NCBI RefSeq assembly: GCF_014207425.1
Contig: NZ_JACHFF010000003.1
Location: forward strand, 1 to 64,000
Direction: 5' to 3'
Length of the DNA stretch: 64,000 nt
DNA from: Jeotgalicoccus coquinae
GTDB lineage: Bacteria > Bacillota > Bacilli > Staphylococcales > Salinicoccaceae
Below the pieces are notes generated by a model, which was not told the DNA's origin, made no database searches, and saw only the letters and a list, made by a program, of their open reading frames with translations. Position numbers and translations under genes: made by a program. Positions 11,587 through 19,527 of the stretch are shown here, in pieces (the first letter of the stretch is position 1; each line of letters begins with the position of its first letter).

Positions 11587-12678
11587 ATGAATATAAACAA
11601 CCCTCATATCATGCCGGAAATAGATAAATCAAAGGGGCTTGAATTCGGCCTGTATACTCTCGGAGATCATTTGCCGAATCCGCATACGGGAGAGAGAATC
11701 CCGGCAAGCCAGCGTATTAAAGAAATTATTGAAACTGCCCAATATGCAGAACAGGCGGGCATCGACACATTCCAGGTCGGTGAATCCCACCAGGATTATT
11801 TTACATCACAGGCGCATATGGTCATCTTATCTGCCATCGCACAGTCGACTGGCAGAATAAAAATCGCGTCCGGCTCAACAATCATCAGTACATCGGATCC
11901 GGTTCGTGTGTTTGAAGATGCTTCGACAATCGATCTGATATCGGGCGGGCGTATGGAAGTTATTGCAGGCCGTGCATCACGAGTCGGATTATATGATCTG
12001 CTCGGATATAATTTAAATGATTATGAAGCACTGTTTGAAGAGAAGTTTGAACTCTTCTTAAAGATTAACGAAAATGAATATGTTGACTGGCAGGGAGAGT
12101 TCCGTGCGCCGTTAAATAATGCACATGTGATTCCACGTCCGGAAAATGAACACAATGGACTGCCGGTATGGCGTGCTGTCGGGGGTTCAATGGCTTCAGC
12201 GCATAAAGCAGGACTGACAGGTGTACCGATGTATCAGGCGCACTTAGGCGGGCCGGCTGATGCTTTTAAGAGCCGTATTGACCTGTACAGACAGACGGCG
12301 GAAGAAGCGGGCTACGATGCTTTCAGGCTGCCTGTAGCAACTGCGGGGTTCTTCTTTACACATGAAGATACGCTCGAAGCTTACAAAAAGTATTATCCTC
12401 ATATTAATGAGGGAATGAAGAAATCAAACGGTCAGGGATTCCCTAAACAGGGCTTTGCCCAGGGACAGGATTACCGCAGTGTAATTAACGTCGGAGACCC
12501 GGAACTTATAATAGAGAAGATACTTTATCAGCATGAGTTATTTAATCATGACCGTTATATTGCACAGCTCGATTTTGGTGGCGTGACAATGGAAGATATT
12601 AAACGTAACATAGATATTATTGGAGAAAAGATACTGCCTGCAGTTAAAAAATATACAAAATCACAGGGGGAACAGTAA
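11587..12678 (+). CDS. LLM-class flavin-dependent oxidoreductase
   Basis: 363 residues with a luciferase-like TIM barrel. Motifs include QYAEQAGIDTFQVGESHQ, the IKIASGSTIISTSDPVRVFEDASTID region and ISGGRMEVIAGRAS, typical of FMN/F420-type monooxygenases such as YtmO/YhbW relatives. The substrate is unknown. The next gene, overlapping by one base, is an FMN reductase, which fits a two-component monooxygenase using reduced FMN. It is the first gene of the segment that separates veg from ispE, so it is probably accessory. Confidence 0.87.
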   Translation: MNINNPHIMPEIDKSKGLEFGLYTLGDHLPNPHTGERIPASQRIKEIIETAQYAEQAGIDTFQVGESHQDYFTSQAHMVILSAIAQSTGRIKIASGSTIISTSDPVRVFEDASTIDLISGGRMEVIAGRASRVGLYDLLGYNLNDYEALFEEKFELFLKINENEYVDWQGEFRAPLNNAHVIPRPENEHNGLPVWRAVGGSMASAHKAGLTGVPMYQAHLGGPADAFKSRIDLYRQTAEEAGYDAFRLPVATAGFFFTHEDTLEAYKKYYPHINEGMKKSNGQGFPKQGFAQGQDYRSVINVGDPELIIEKILYQHELFNHDRYIAQLDFGGVTMEDIKRNIDIIGEKILPAVKKYTKSQGEQ

Positions 12679-13241
12679 TGAAAGCAGTAATCATCAGCGG
12701 GTCGGTCGTCGGAAGCAAGACACGTAAAGCGACGACGGCACTTAGAGGAAAAATTGAATCATTAAATGTTCATGAAATTGAATATATAGACTTAAAAGAA
12801 TATGATATGCCGTTCAGCGACGGGCGAAACTATTTGGACTACGGCGGTGCAACGACTGAAGCGCTGACTAAAATAATGGAAGCGGATGTTGTATTTATCG
12901 GTACACCGATTTTCCAGGCTTCAATTCCAGGTCCGTTAAAAAACTTATTTGATCTGCTTCCACCGGATGCATTTCGTAATAAAACTGTCGGTATGATTAT
13001 TACTGCCGGTTCACTCAGACATTACCTGGTGCCGGAACAGCAGCTGAAACCGATTCTGTCTTACATGAAAGCAAATATTGTACCGGGATATGTGTATATT
13101 CTGGATCAGGACTTCGGTATGGAAGGTATCGAGAATGATGATATTCTGCTCAGACTGGATGCGCTCATTGATAATACATTTAACAATGCAGAAGCTCAGC
13201 AGGCAGTACTTGAAAAATTTAATGACTCGTTTGGATTCTAA
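12678..13241 (+). CDS. NAD(P)H-dependent FMN reductase (SsuE/MsuE-like)
   Basis: 187-residue flavodoxin-fold NADPH-dependent FMN reductase. The FMN phosphate loop is at residues 8-15 (SGSVVGSKTRKA) and GTPIFQASIPGPLKNLFDLL is the canonical dimer/flavin segment. It starts on the stop of the LLM oxidoreductase, so the two are probably co-translated, with this protein supplying reduced flavin. It ends before a strong bidirectional terminator. Confidence 0.87.
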   Translation: MKAVIISGSVVGSKTRKATTALRGKIESLNVHEIEYIDLKEYDMPFSDGRNYLDYGGATTEALTKIMEADVVFIGTPIFQASIPGPLKNLFDLLPPDAFRNKTVGMIITAGSLRHYLVPEQQLKPILSYMKANIVPGYVYILDQDFGMEGIENDDILLRLDALIDNTFNNAEAQQAVLEKFNDSFGF

Positions 13242-13243
13242 AG

Positions 13244-13281
13244 TGAAAAAGCGTTCAGGATAATCTCCTGAACGCTTTTTA
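13244..13281. terminator. Bidirectional intrinsic terminator
   Basis: Long stem AAAAAGCGTTCAGGA / TCCTGAACGCTTTTT with a small loop between convergent reductase genes; A- and T-runs flank both sides. Confidence 0.92.
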
Positions 13282-13289
13282 CTTATAAT

Positions 13290-13853
13290 TTATCGGATTG
13301 TTTTAAGTCCGTTAGCCCAGTTAACTGTAGTAGTGATTACAGCTTCAATTGTTGGGTTATGAAGCTCTGCAGGCGCAAATTTAGTCATTTCTTCAAAGTC
13401 AGTGAACAGGCTGAAAGCACCGAAAGGTCCTACAGTAGCCATGTTAAAGTTTGAAAGAATCTGACGCAGTGAAAGTGTTGCAGCAACACCTAAAGTTGAA
13501 CCGTATCCAACGATACCTGCTGATTTGTTACCGAACTCAGGTCCGATGTAATCAAGAAGGTTTTTAAGTGCCGGTGAAACAGCTTTATTGTATTCTGGAG
13601 TAACAAAGATATAACCGTCAAGTGAATCAATTTTAGCTGACCAGTTATTGATTACGTCAGAACCGTACTGTTTGTTAGCCATTAACGGTGGTAAAGCTTC
13701 TTTGAATAATGGTGCTTCGTAATCTTTAATATCTACGATTTCGAACTCTGCACCTGTATCTAATTTCTCAGCAAAGTCTTTAAGCCACTCTGCAACCTGC
13801 AAGTTAACACGTGATTCACGTGTACTACCTGTAACAATACCAATTTTAGTCAT
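13290..13853 (-). CDS. NADPH-dependent FMN reductase / quinone reductase-like flavoprotein
   Basis: 187 residues on the minus strand. Flavodoxin-like fold with the FMN loop GSTRESRVNLQVAEWL and the family motif FVTPEYNKAVSPALKNLLDYIG, then GNKSAGIVGYGSTLG. Relatives reduce FMN, azo dyes or quinones. It resembles the reductase at 12678 only in fold. Its promoter region contains two overlapping palindromes, suggesting a dedicated repressor. The physiological substrate is unknown. Confidence 0.86.
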   Translation of the reverse strand: MTKIGIVTGSTRESRVNLQVAEWLKDFAEKLDTGAEFEIVDIKDYEAPLFKEALPPLMANKQYGSDVINNWSAKIDSLDGYIFVTPEYNKAVSPALKNLLDYIGPEFGNKSAGIVGYGSTLGVAATLSLRQILSNFNMATVGPFGAFSLFTDFEEMTKFAPAELHNPTIEAVITTTVNWANGLKTIR

Positions 13854-13888
13854 TATATAATTCCTCCGAAGTATGTGAAAAATATTAA

Positions 13889-13909
13889 GTTACATTTTGT
13901 AACTAGTTA
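13889..13909. promoter_or_regulatory. Overlapping palindromes, candidate operator upstream of the reductase
   Basis: GTTAC-ATTTT-GTAAC (13889-13903, perfect 5-bp arms) overlaps the perfect 10-bp palindrome TAACTAGTTA (13900-13909), 36 bases upstream of the reductase start and in the divergent gap with the LytTR gene. This layout fits a winged-helix repressor of the MarR/HxlR kind that controls quinone or azo reductases in Firmicutes; that assignment is inference. Confidence 0.5.
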
Positions 13910-13970
13910 TAATATACAGTATTTCGAAATGGAAATAAAGACTTTAGTTCATTTATATTCATAAATTGTC

Positions 13971-13986
13971 ATGATTACGTTTACAT
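13971..13986. promoter_or_regulatory. Candidate catabolite-responsive element (cre)
   Basis: ATGATTACGTTTACAT matches the CcpA cre consensus WTGNNARCGNWWWCAW at all positions but one (T for A at position 6). It lies 42 bases before the LytTR-ABC start. A single match with one mismatch could be chance. Confidence 0.4.
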
Positions 13987-14027
13987 GGTAAATTTAAAAG
14001 TGATTTTAAACAATAGGAGCAATGATT

Positions 14028-14933
14028 ATGGAGATAGAGGTTAAAAATTTAACAGGCCTCCGGTCTGATGAAAAGATTAAAATGACAGCCGGAGAGGTTC
14101 TCGCGGTTCAGATTCCATACGAGCGTCTCGAAGTTTTTGCAGAGACACTTCAGAACGCAGGTGTCCACGTCTTTTCAGGCAGTTTATTATATTATAAACG
14201 GATGAATTTAAAAGTCCATATTGAATACTTAAGAAAATGGTATAACAGTCCGTTGAAAACCGATGATCTGGTCCGTCAGTTTAACATTACTGATGTTTCC
14301 ACCAGGTTGTCGAAACTGAGCCGTGCTGAAATTCAAAAGCTGACTTATATTCACGCATTGCTCAGCAATAATAAGCATATTGTTTTTATCGATCCTTTTA
14401 TCAATACAGTGAATGATAATATTCATCTGTTCCATAAAATGAAAGAACAGCTGGTTAATCAGGGGAAGTCGCTTTTTGTCGCGGCATCGAGACTGGAGGA
14501 TGCATTTATCGTACAGCCTGATGTCATGAAGCTGACTGAACAGGGTCTGCAGGTCGTTGAAACCGCAGATAATACTGAAGAAGACAGCATCTCAAATGTG
14601 AGTAAGATTAAAGTGAAAGCAAACGATAAAACAATTTTCGTTACTATAGAAGATATTGAGTATCTTGAAAGTCAGGACGGCAAAACTTATATTAATCTCG
14701 GTTCGGAGAAGTTTGTAATGGAATCGACACTGCAGGGTGCGGAAGAACAGCTGGAAGCACACGGTTTTTACCGCTGTCACCGTTCTTATATTGTTAATCT
14801 CCATAAAGTAAAAGAGATTATTACATGGTCTAAAAATACTTATTCTGTGATTATCAGCAATCCTGAAAAGGCGAAGATTCCGCTGTCACGTGCGAAGTTT
14901 AATGAAATACAGGAGAAGCTTGTAAAACTATAA
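14028..14933 (+). CDS. LytTR-family regulator fused to a degenerate ABC ATPase domain
   Basis: 301 residues from the ATG at 14028; the ATG at 14022 is only 2 bases after the AGGAG ribosome site, so the second is preferred. Residues ~1-178 align in layout with an ABC nucleotide-binding domain but lack catalytic parts: the Walker A loop is replaced by QIPYERLEVF, the signature position reads LSKLSRAE, the Walker B position is HIVFIDPF without the catalytic Glu, and the H-loop has VAASRLEDA, so Ser not His. Residues ~192-300 are a LytTR DNA-binding domain (VTIEDIEYLESQDGKTYINL, FYRCHRSYIVNL, KIPLSRAKFNEIQ). It heads an ABC exporter locus, 18 bases before a permease. It probably regulates that locus; how it senses a signal is unknown. 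Confidence 0.85.
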   Translation: MEIEVKNLTGLRSDEKIKMTAGEVLAVQIPYERLEVFAETLQNAGVHVFSGSLLYYKRMNLKVHIEYLRKWYNSPLKTDDLVRQFNITDVSTRLSKLSRAEIQKLTYIHALLSNNKHIVFIDPFINTVNDNIHLFHKMKEQLVNQGKSLFVAASRLEDAFIVQPDVMKLTEQGLQVVETADNTEEDSISNVSKIKVKANDKTIFVTIEDIEYLESQDGKTYINLGSEKFVMESTLQGAEEQLEAHGFYRCHRSYIVNLHKVKEIITWSKNTYSVIISNPEKAKIPLSRAKFNEIQEKLVKL

Positions 14934-14950
14934 AATAAAAAGGTGACTTT

Positions 14951-15652
14951 ATGAACATATATAAAATACAGGCGACGATTTACAGAGATATAAGGGAGTT
15001 CTTTACAAATTATGCAGTGCTGACATTGCTTCTAATGCCGCCGGCAATGGCTGCCTTATATGGAACGACTGCACAAAGTGCCGGAGAAAAGATGCCGGAT
15101 GTTATGATATTTGTCGTTCTCGGTACGACGCTGTCTGCAATTACTACGAATATTCCATTGATGCTGTATGCCGAAGAAAATGAACACGGGCTGTTAAAGC
15201 TCGTCACACATACCCGACAGGATCTCTTGAACGGTTTGCTCGGCAGAAGTGTACTGACGCTGATTATTACAGGAGCAGTAGTTATTATTTCTATTTTTAT
15301 AATGCAGGGGATGCACATATTCAGTTTTCAGCTGATGACAGGATTTATTCTTGCAGCAATTATATTTTTAAATCTGGGGTTATGGACCGGACTGTATGCG
15401 AAACTGCAGTCGACATCAACAGTGTACGGAGTAATCGTCCTGTTCTTCCTCGGTATGACCCCGATTATTGAAACATTAAATCTCGGAGAGAGCAGTATTA
15501 TTTCAGGTCTCGCCGGCCTGACTCCTGTGTATCAATTGATGGCGATATATAATAACGCCGGAATAATGCCATACGTTATTTTAGCCGTATGGCTTGCTCT
15601 GACAACGTTTCTTGTCTGGATGGTAGTATCGAAACGTACTGAAACACTGTAG
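14951..15652 (+). CDS. ABC-2 type transporter permease
   Basis: 233 residues with about six hydrophobic segments (roughly 20-38, 50-72, 97-118, 125-147, 158-175, 207-226). The AEENEHGLLKLVTHTRQ segment between the second and third helices is the typical cytoplasmic coupling region of short ABC-2 exporters. It resembles the permease at 16672 (shared EEN-E and LGMTP/FGFTP-IE motifs), so the two probably form a heterodimer. No ATPase lies directly after it; the functional one is at 15826. Substrate unknown. Confidence 0.87.
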   Translation: MNIYKIQATIYRDIREFFTNYAVLTLLLMPPAMAALYGTTAQSAGEKMPDVMIFVVLGTTLSAITTNIPLMLYAEENEHGLLKLVTHTRQDLLNGLLGRSVLTLIITGAVVIISIFIMQGMHIFSFQLMTGFILAAIIFLNLGLWTGLYAKLQSTSTVYGVIVLFFLGMTPIIETLNLGESSIISGLAGLTPVYQLMAIYNNAGIMPYVILAVWLALTTFLVWMVVSKRTETL

Positions 15653-15742
15653 TACAGTTCATGGGATATAAGTACACCTGATAAAAACCAGGGTACACAA
15701 GACACTTAATTTATACAGTTCAATATTTATTACCTACAACTC

Positions 15743-15772
15743 ACCGTGATTATATCGCGGTGTTTTTGTTTT
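15743..15772 (+). terminator. Intrinsic terminator between the two halves of the ABC locus
   Basis: CACCGTGAT TATA ATCGCGGTG type stem (about 7-8 bp, one mismatch/GU) followed by TTTTTGTTTT. It separates the LytTR-permease pair from the ATPase-permease pair, so the latter needs its own promoter. Confidence 0.75.
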
Positions 15773-15825
15773 GCCCGTAAACTTTAGTTAAGATAACCGA
15801 AACAAAATAACTGGAGGTTTTAAAT

Positions 15826-16671
15826 ATGAGTATCATTCAGGTAAACAATCTTGAGAAAACATTCGGCAGCGAACGCGCACTTGCCGGTATTACATTTAAT
15901 GTAGAACGCGGTCAGATTTTCGGACTGCTTGGACCGAGCGGTTCAGGAAAGACAACGACAATTAAAGTTATGACAGGTGAACTTAAACCTTCGGACGGCG
16001 ACGTTAACGTGAACAATTTCAACTATAAACAGTTCAGAAAAAATGACTACGTCAGCAGCCTGGGGATTTTATCGGATAAAAGTTCTCTATATGAAAGACT
16101 GACAGTCAAAGATAATCTGGAGCTGTTCAGAAAGTTATACAATGCACCCAAAGGTTCAGTAGAAAGAGTATTAAAAGATGTCGGGCTGGAAAGTGAAATT
16201 GATAAACCGGTATCGAAGTTATCCAAAGGAATGAAACAGCGCATTCTATTATGTAAAGCGGTGATTCACAGACCGGCAATTTTATTCCTGGATGAACCGA
16301 CATCGGCGCTCGATCCGACGACGACAGAAAAAATCCACGACATGCTGGAAGAACTGCGTGATGAAGGGACGACGATTTTACTGACAACACACAACATGGA
16401 TGAAGCAACACGACTGTGTGACAATGTCGCATTCCTTTATCAGGGTGTGATTCAGGACTCAGGTGCACCGGCAGAGTTAAGGCACAGATACAAACGAAAT
16501 GAAGTGCACATTACTTATACAGACGGCACTGTTAAAACAGTAGACAGAACGGAAGAGAACAGATCACTGCTCGACAATGTGCTGTTCAATGAAGAAGCAG
16601 TTGACGTAAGAACCGATTTCCCGACACTCGGAGAAGTGTTTAAAAAAGTAACTGGTAAGGAGCTGGTTTAA
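15826..16671 (+). CDS. ABC transporter ATP-binding protein
   Basis: 281 residues with all catalytic motifs: Walker A GPSGSGKTT (36-44), signature LSKGM (132-136), Walker B ILFLDEP (152-158), D-loop SALD and H-loop His189. The C-terminal ~70 residues after NVAFLYQG form an accessory domain as in drug/lantibiotic exporters. It overlaps the following permease by none and runs straight into it (TAAATG). It presumably powers both permeases of the locus, since the LytTR-fused domain cannot hydrolyse ATP. Related systems export antibiotics or lipid-active peptides; the substrate here is not known. Confidence 0.92.
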   Translation: MSIIQVNNLEKTFGSERALAGITFNVERGQIFGLLGPSGSGKTTTIKVMTGELKPSDGDVNVNNFNYKQFRKNDYVSSLGILSDKSSLYERLTVKDNLELFRKLYNAPKGSVERVLKDVGLESEIDKPVSKLSKGMKQRILLCKAVIHRPAILFLDEPTSALDPTTTEKIHDMLEELRDEGTTILLTTHNMDEATRLCDNVAFLYQGVIQDSGAPAELRHRYKRNEVHITYTDGTVKTVDRTEENRSLLDNVLFNEEAVDVRTDFPTLGEVFKKVTGKELV

Positions 16672-17382
16672 ATGAATATGACAAGAGCGATGGCGATATT
16701 TGAAAAAGATCTGAAAGAATTTATGAAAAATATGATGTTGTTTACTTCGGTACTGATTCCGATACTGATGGCAGTATTTTTCTCGAGAGTAGGTATTGGT
16801 GCAGGAGCAGAAGGAGAAATGCCCCCGGAAATACTCGGGATTCTTGCAGGTGTAGTATTCTCGGCAGTGCTGTTCAGCGGAATTATGACGATGATTGCTG
16901 AAGAAAATGAAAAAGATACGTTAAGAGGACTGCTGCAGTCGCCGGCGACAATTATCGATATTATTCTTGGCAAGAGCATGGTAGTAATATTGATGACAGT
17001 AATTTCACTCGTGGCTTCAATAGTGATTATCAGCCCTGAAAACTATTGGACTCTTGAAAATATTATCAGCCTTGTGCTTGCAGGGATGTTTTTCCTGAAC
17101 ATGGGAATCGGACTTGGACTTGTTGTGAAATCAGTAGCAACGACATCGGTGTACATTATTCCAATTATGTTCATCTTCGGTTTTACACCGTATATTGAAA
17201 TGCTGATTACGGATCCGGACAGCATAGGGATTAAAATTGCGGAATACTTCCCGATTTATCAGCATATGTTCGTACTCGAGGGCAATGCCGGAGCAGTGGA
17301 GTTCATCGTTCTTGCTGCATGGGTTGCTGTGAGTTTCCTGCTGGTACTGTGGGCATTTAATAAACGTAAGAATGATGAGTAG
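16672..17382 (+). CDS. ABC-2 type transporter permease
   Basis: 236 residues, about six transmembrane segments. It shares the AEENEKDTLRGLLQSP coupling segment and FGFTPYIEML motif with the permease at 14951, indicating common descent. The start immediately follows the ATPase stop. It is last in the locus and is followed by a strong terminator and then the 41-bp repeat array. Confidence 0.88.
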   Translation: MNMTRAMAIFEKDLKEFMKNMMLFTSVLIPILMAVFFSRVGIGAGAEGEMPPEILGILAGVVFSAVLFSGIMTMIAEENEKDTLRGLLQSPATIIDIILGKSMVVILMTVISLVASIVIISPENYWTLENIISLVLAGMFFLNMGIGLGLVVKSVATTSVYIIPIMFIFGFTPYIEMLITDPDSIGIKIAEYFPIYQHMFVLEGNAGAVEFIVLAAWVAVSFLLVLWAFNKRKNDE

Positions 17383-17396
17383 AATGATATAAAGTG

Positions 17397-17425
17397 CCGG
17401 ATTCCTAATGGAATCCGGTTTTTTT
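17397..17425 (+). terminator. Intrinsic terminator of the ABC locus
   Basis: Perfect 9-bp stem CCGGATTCC/GGAATCCGG with loop TAAT and a run of T that ends exactly where the repeat array starts. Confidence 0.95.
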
Positions 17426-17630
17426 GTTGCTTGGAAGTCGTGGTTTTTGGAACGACGACGTTTAAAGTTGCTTGGAAGTCGTGGTTTTTGGAACGACGAC
17501 GTTTAAAGCCGTTTGGAAGTCGTGGTTTTCGCAACGACGACGATTAAAGCCGTTTGGAAGTCGTGGTTTTCACAACGACGACGTTTAAAGCCGTCAGGAT
17601 GTTGTGGTCTCCTCAAATGACGGTGCCGCG
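17426..17630. repeat. Tandem array of 41-bp repeats, family A (four good units plus one decayed)
   Basis: Units at 17426-17466, 17467-17507, 17508-17548 and 17549-17589 are each exactly 41 bp and 85-100% alike (the first two are identical); 17590-17630 is a decayed fifth. Each unit contains an imperfect dyad GTCGTGGTT-N5-AACGACGAC and ends in a TTTAAA-like tail. The length is not a multiple of three and no start or ribosome site precedes it, so it is not coding. This array fills most of the 376-base gap between the ABC locus and ispE; the remainder (17631-17758) holds AT-rich upstream sequence of ispE with nothing else recognised. Confidence 0.93.
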
Positions 17631-17758
17631 CAATCCCAAAACAGCCCCAAACTCGCTCCCCGTGCCAATCTTTAAAAATATCAGCAATATTCATCTTTGT
17701 TCTATGCTAAAATAACACATATATATTTCGAAAAAAAACTGGCAAAGGACTATGAACT

Positions 17759-18604
17759 ATGCATTATGAAATCGCACCAGCAAAAATTAATTTAACATTG
17801 GATACGCTGTATAAACGCGATGATGGTTATCACGAAGTCAGCATGGTTATGACGACTGTCGATCTGAACGATAATTTATCGTTTGAGAAGCGTAAGGACA
17901 GAAAAATCATCATTGAGTCCGATCATCAGTTCGTGCCGACAGACCGACGCAACCTGGCTTACCAGGCTGCGCAGTTAATGATGCGCCGTTACAAGATAAA
18001 AACCGGCGTAACGATTAACATCGACAAGCATATTCCGATTGCTGCGGGTCTTGCCGGAGGTTCTGCTGATGCTGCCGCGACGTTCAGGGGGATGAACGTG
18101 CTGTATAATCTCGGTGCAGGACTTGATGAGCTGGCGGAATTGTCATCGGAGCTCGGTTCCGATATTCCATTTTGTGTATACGGGGGAACAGCACTTGCGA
18201 CAGGACGTGGAGAGATTATCGAGCGTCTGCCGCGACCGCCGCATGCATGGGTCGTGCTCGCAAAACCGTCTATCAGCGTATCGACGAAGACTATTTACGG
18301 CGCACTGAAACCGGGTAAAAACAAACCGGTTTCAAACGTTATGAAAGATGCAATTGTAAGTGAAGATTACGACAGGATTATCAATACTTTAAAGAATGAT
18401 CTTGAAGAAGTGACTGTAAGAAAATATCCGCAGGTGAGAAAACTGCTCAGTAATATGAAGGAATCGGGTTCTGACGGTGCACTGATGAGCGGAAGCGGAC
18501 CGACGGTATTCGGGATTGTCAGGAAGGAACGCCAGTCTGTTCATTTGTACAATGCGATGAAAGGCTGCTGTGCTGAAGTTTATCGAATAAGATTACTTGG
18601 ATAA
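17759..18604 (+). CDS. ispE: 4-diphosphocytidyl-2-C-methyl-D-erythritol kinase
   Basis: 281-residue GHMP kinase. Motifs are the N-terminal APAKINLTLD, the phosphate-binding PIAAGLAGGSADAAAT and the C-terminal MSGSGPTVFGI. In the MEP pathway it phosphorylates CDP-ME; the ispD and ispF genes at 52743-53904 supply neighbouring steps. (In staphylococci, which use the mevalonate route, IspE homologues persist but their role is debated.) Start ATG follows AAAGGA. It is followed by purR. Confidence 0.93.
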   Translation: MHYEIAPAKINLTLDTLYKRDDGYHEVSMVMTTVDLNDNLSFEKRKDRKIIIESDHQFVPTDRRNLAYQAAQLMMRRYKIKTGVTINIDKHIPIAAGLAGGSADAAATFRGMNVLYNLGAGLDELAELSSELGSDIPFCVYGGTALATGRGEIIERLPRPPHAWVVLAKPSISVSTKTIYGALKPGKNKPVSNVMKDAIVSEDYDRIINTLKNDLEEVTVRKYPQVRKLLSNMKESGSDGALMSGSGPTVFGIVRKERQSVHLYNAMKGCCAEVYRIRLLG

Positions 18605-18609
18605 GTATT

Positions 18610-18622
18610 AAAATCCGAACTT
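18610..18622 (+). promoter_or_regulatory. PurBox-like half site upstream of purR
   Basis: AAATCCGAACTTA matches the Bacilli PurBox consensus AWWWCCGAACWWT except the last base. It lies 45 bases before purR, with a TATAAT at 18642-18647 between. An inverted partner is not clear. This suggests purR autoregulation. Confidence 0.5.
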
Positions 18623-18666
18623 ATATGGTAAAATTGGTACCTATAATACGGTTTAGGAGTTAGACT

Positions 18667-19497
18667 ATGAAATATAAACGCAGTGAAAGGCTCGTCTATA
18701 TGACGCAGCATTTAATTACAAATCCCAATAAATTGATACCATTAACGACTTATGTAGATAAATTCAGCCAGGCGAAGTCTTCAATCAGTGAAGATATCCG
18801 CATTATTAAAGATGTTTTTAATGCCGAAGGACTTGGCATACTTCAAACAACAGCAGGCGCAAACGGCGGCGCAATGTTCATTCCTAAAATCAGCGTGGAG
18901 CGTGCAGAAATGATTATCTCTGAATTCAAGGAAGATCTTGAATCGAGTGAACGTCTGCTTCCGGGGGGCTACTTATACATGTCCGACATTATGGGCAACC
19001 CGAAGATGATGAACGACATCGGCGATTTAATCGCAACGATGTACGGCGGCCTGGAAATTGATTCAGTCGTGACAATTGCAACCAAGGGTATTTCCCTTGC
19101 AAACGCAGTTGCACGCAAACTGAACGTGCCGGTTGCTGTTATCCGTAAAGATAACAAGGTTACAGAAGGTTCTACGGTATCGATTAATTACGTATCGGGC
19201 TCGACGCGAAAGATCGAAACGATGGTACTGTCAAAACGCACACTTAAAGAAGGTTCACGTGTGCTGGTAGTCGACGACTTCCTGCGCGCAGGCGGTTCGA
19301 TTACCGGTGTAACGAATCTTATGGAAGAGTTCAACGCAACAGTTGTCGGCGTCAGCGTACTCGTTGAAGCGAAAGAAGTTGCGAACCGCAGATTTAACGA
19401 TTACACGTCATTGCTTAAAGTATCCGAGATTGATGAATTTAACGAATCATTTGTAGTTGAAGAAGGAAACTGTTTAGATTACATTACAGGCAAGTAG
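18667..19497 (+). CDS. purR: Purine operon repressor
   Basis: 276 residues. An N-terminal winged-helix domain (about 1-75, RSERLVYMTQHLITNPNKLI) is joined to a phosphoribosyltransferase-fold domain with the PRPP-binding motif VLVVDDFLRAGGS. PurR of Bacilli represses purine genes and is released by PRPP. It stands in the usual ispE-purR-ridA-spoVG order. Confidence 0.96.
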   Translation: MKYKRSERLVYMTQHLITNPNKLIPLTTYVDKFSQAKSSISEDIRIIKDVFNAEGLGILQTTAGANGGAMFIPKISVERAEMIISEFKEDLESSERLLPGGYLYMSDIMGNPKMMNDIGDLIATMYGGLEIDSVVTIATKGISLANAVARKLNVPVAVIRKDNKVTEGSTVSINYVSGSTRKIETMVLSKRTLKEGSRVLVVDDFLRAGGSITGVTNLMEEFNATVVGVSVLVEAKEVANRRFNDYTSLLKVSEIDEFNESFVVEEGNCLDYITGK

Positions 19498-19527
19498 ATT
19501 TTATTCAAATTACGGAGGATGATTAAG

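Noticed and set aside
17259-17694. Two minus-strand open frames (91 and 63 codons) with repeated Lys/Arg/Thr-rich peptides
   Set aside because: They run through the 41-bp array; the unit length is not a multiple of three, no ribosome site precedes them, and they start inside the permease gene or past the array.
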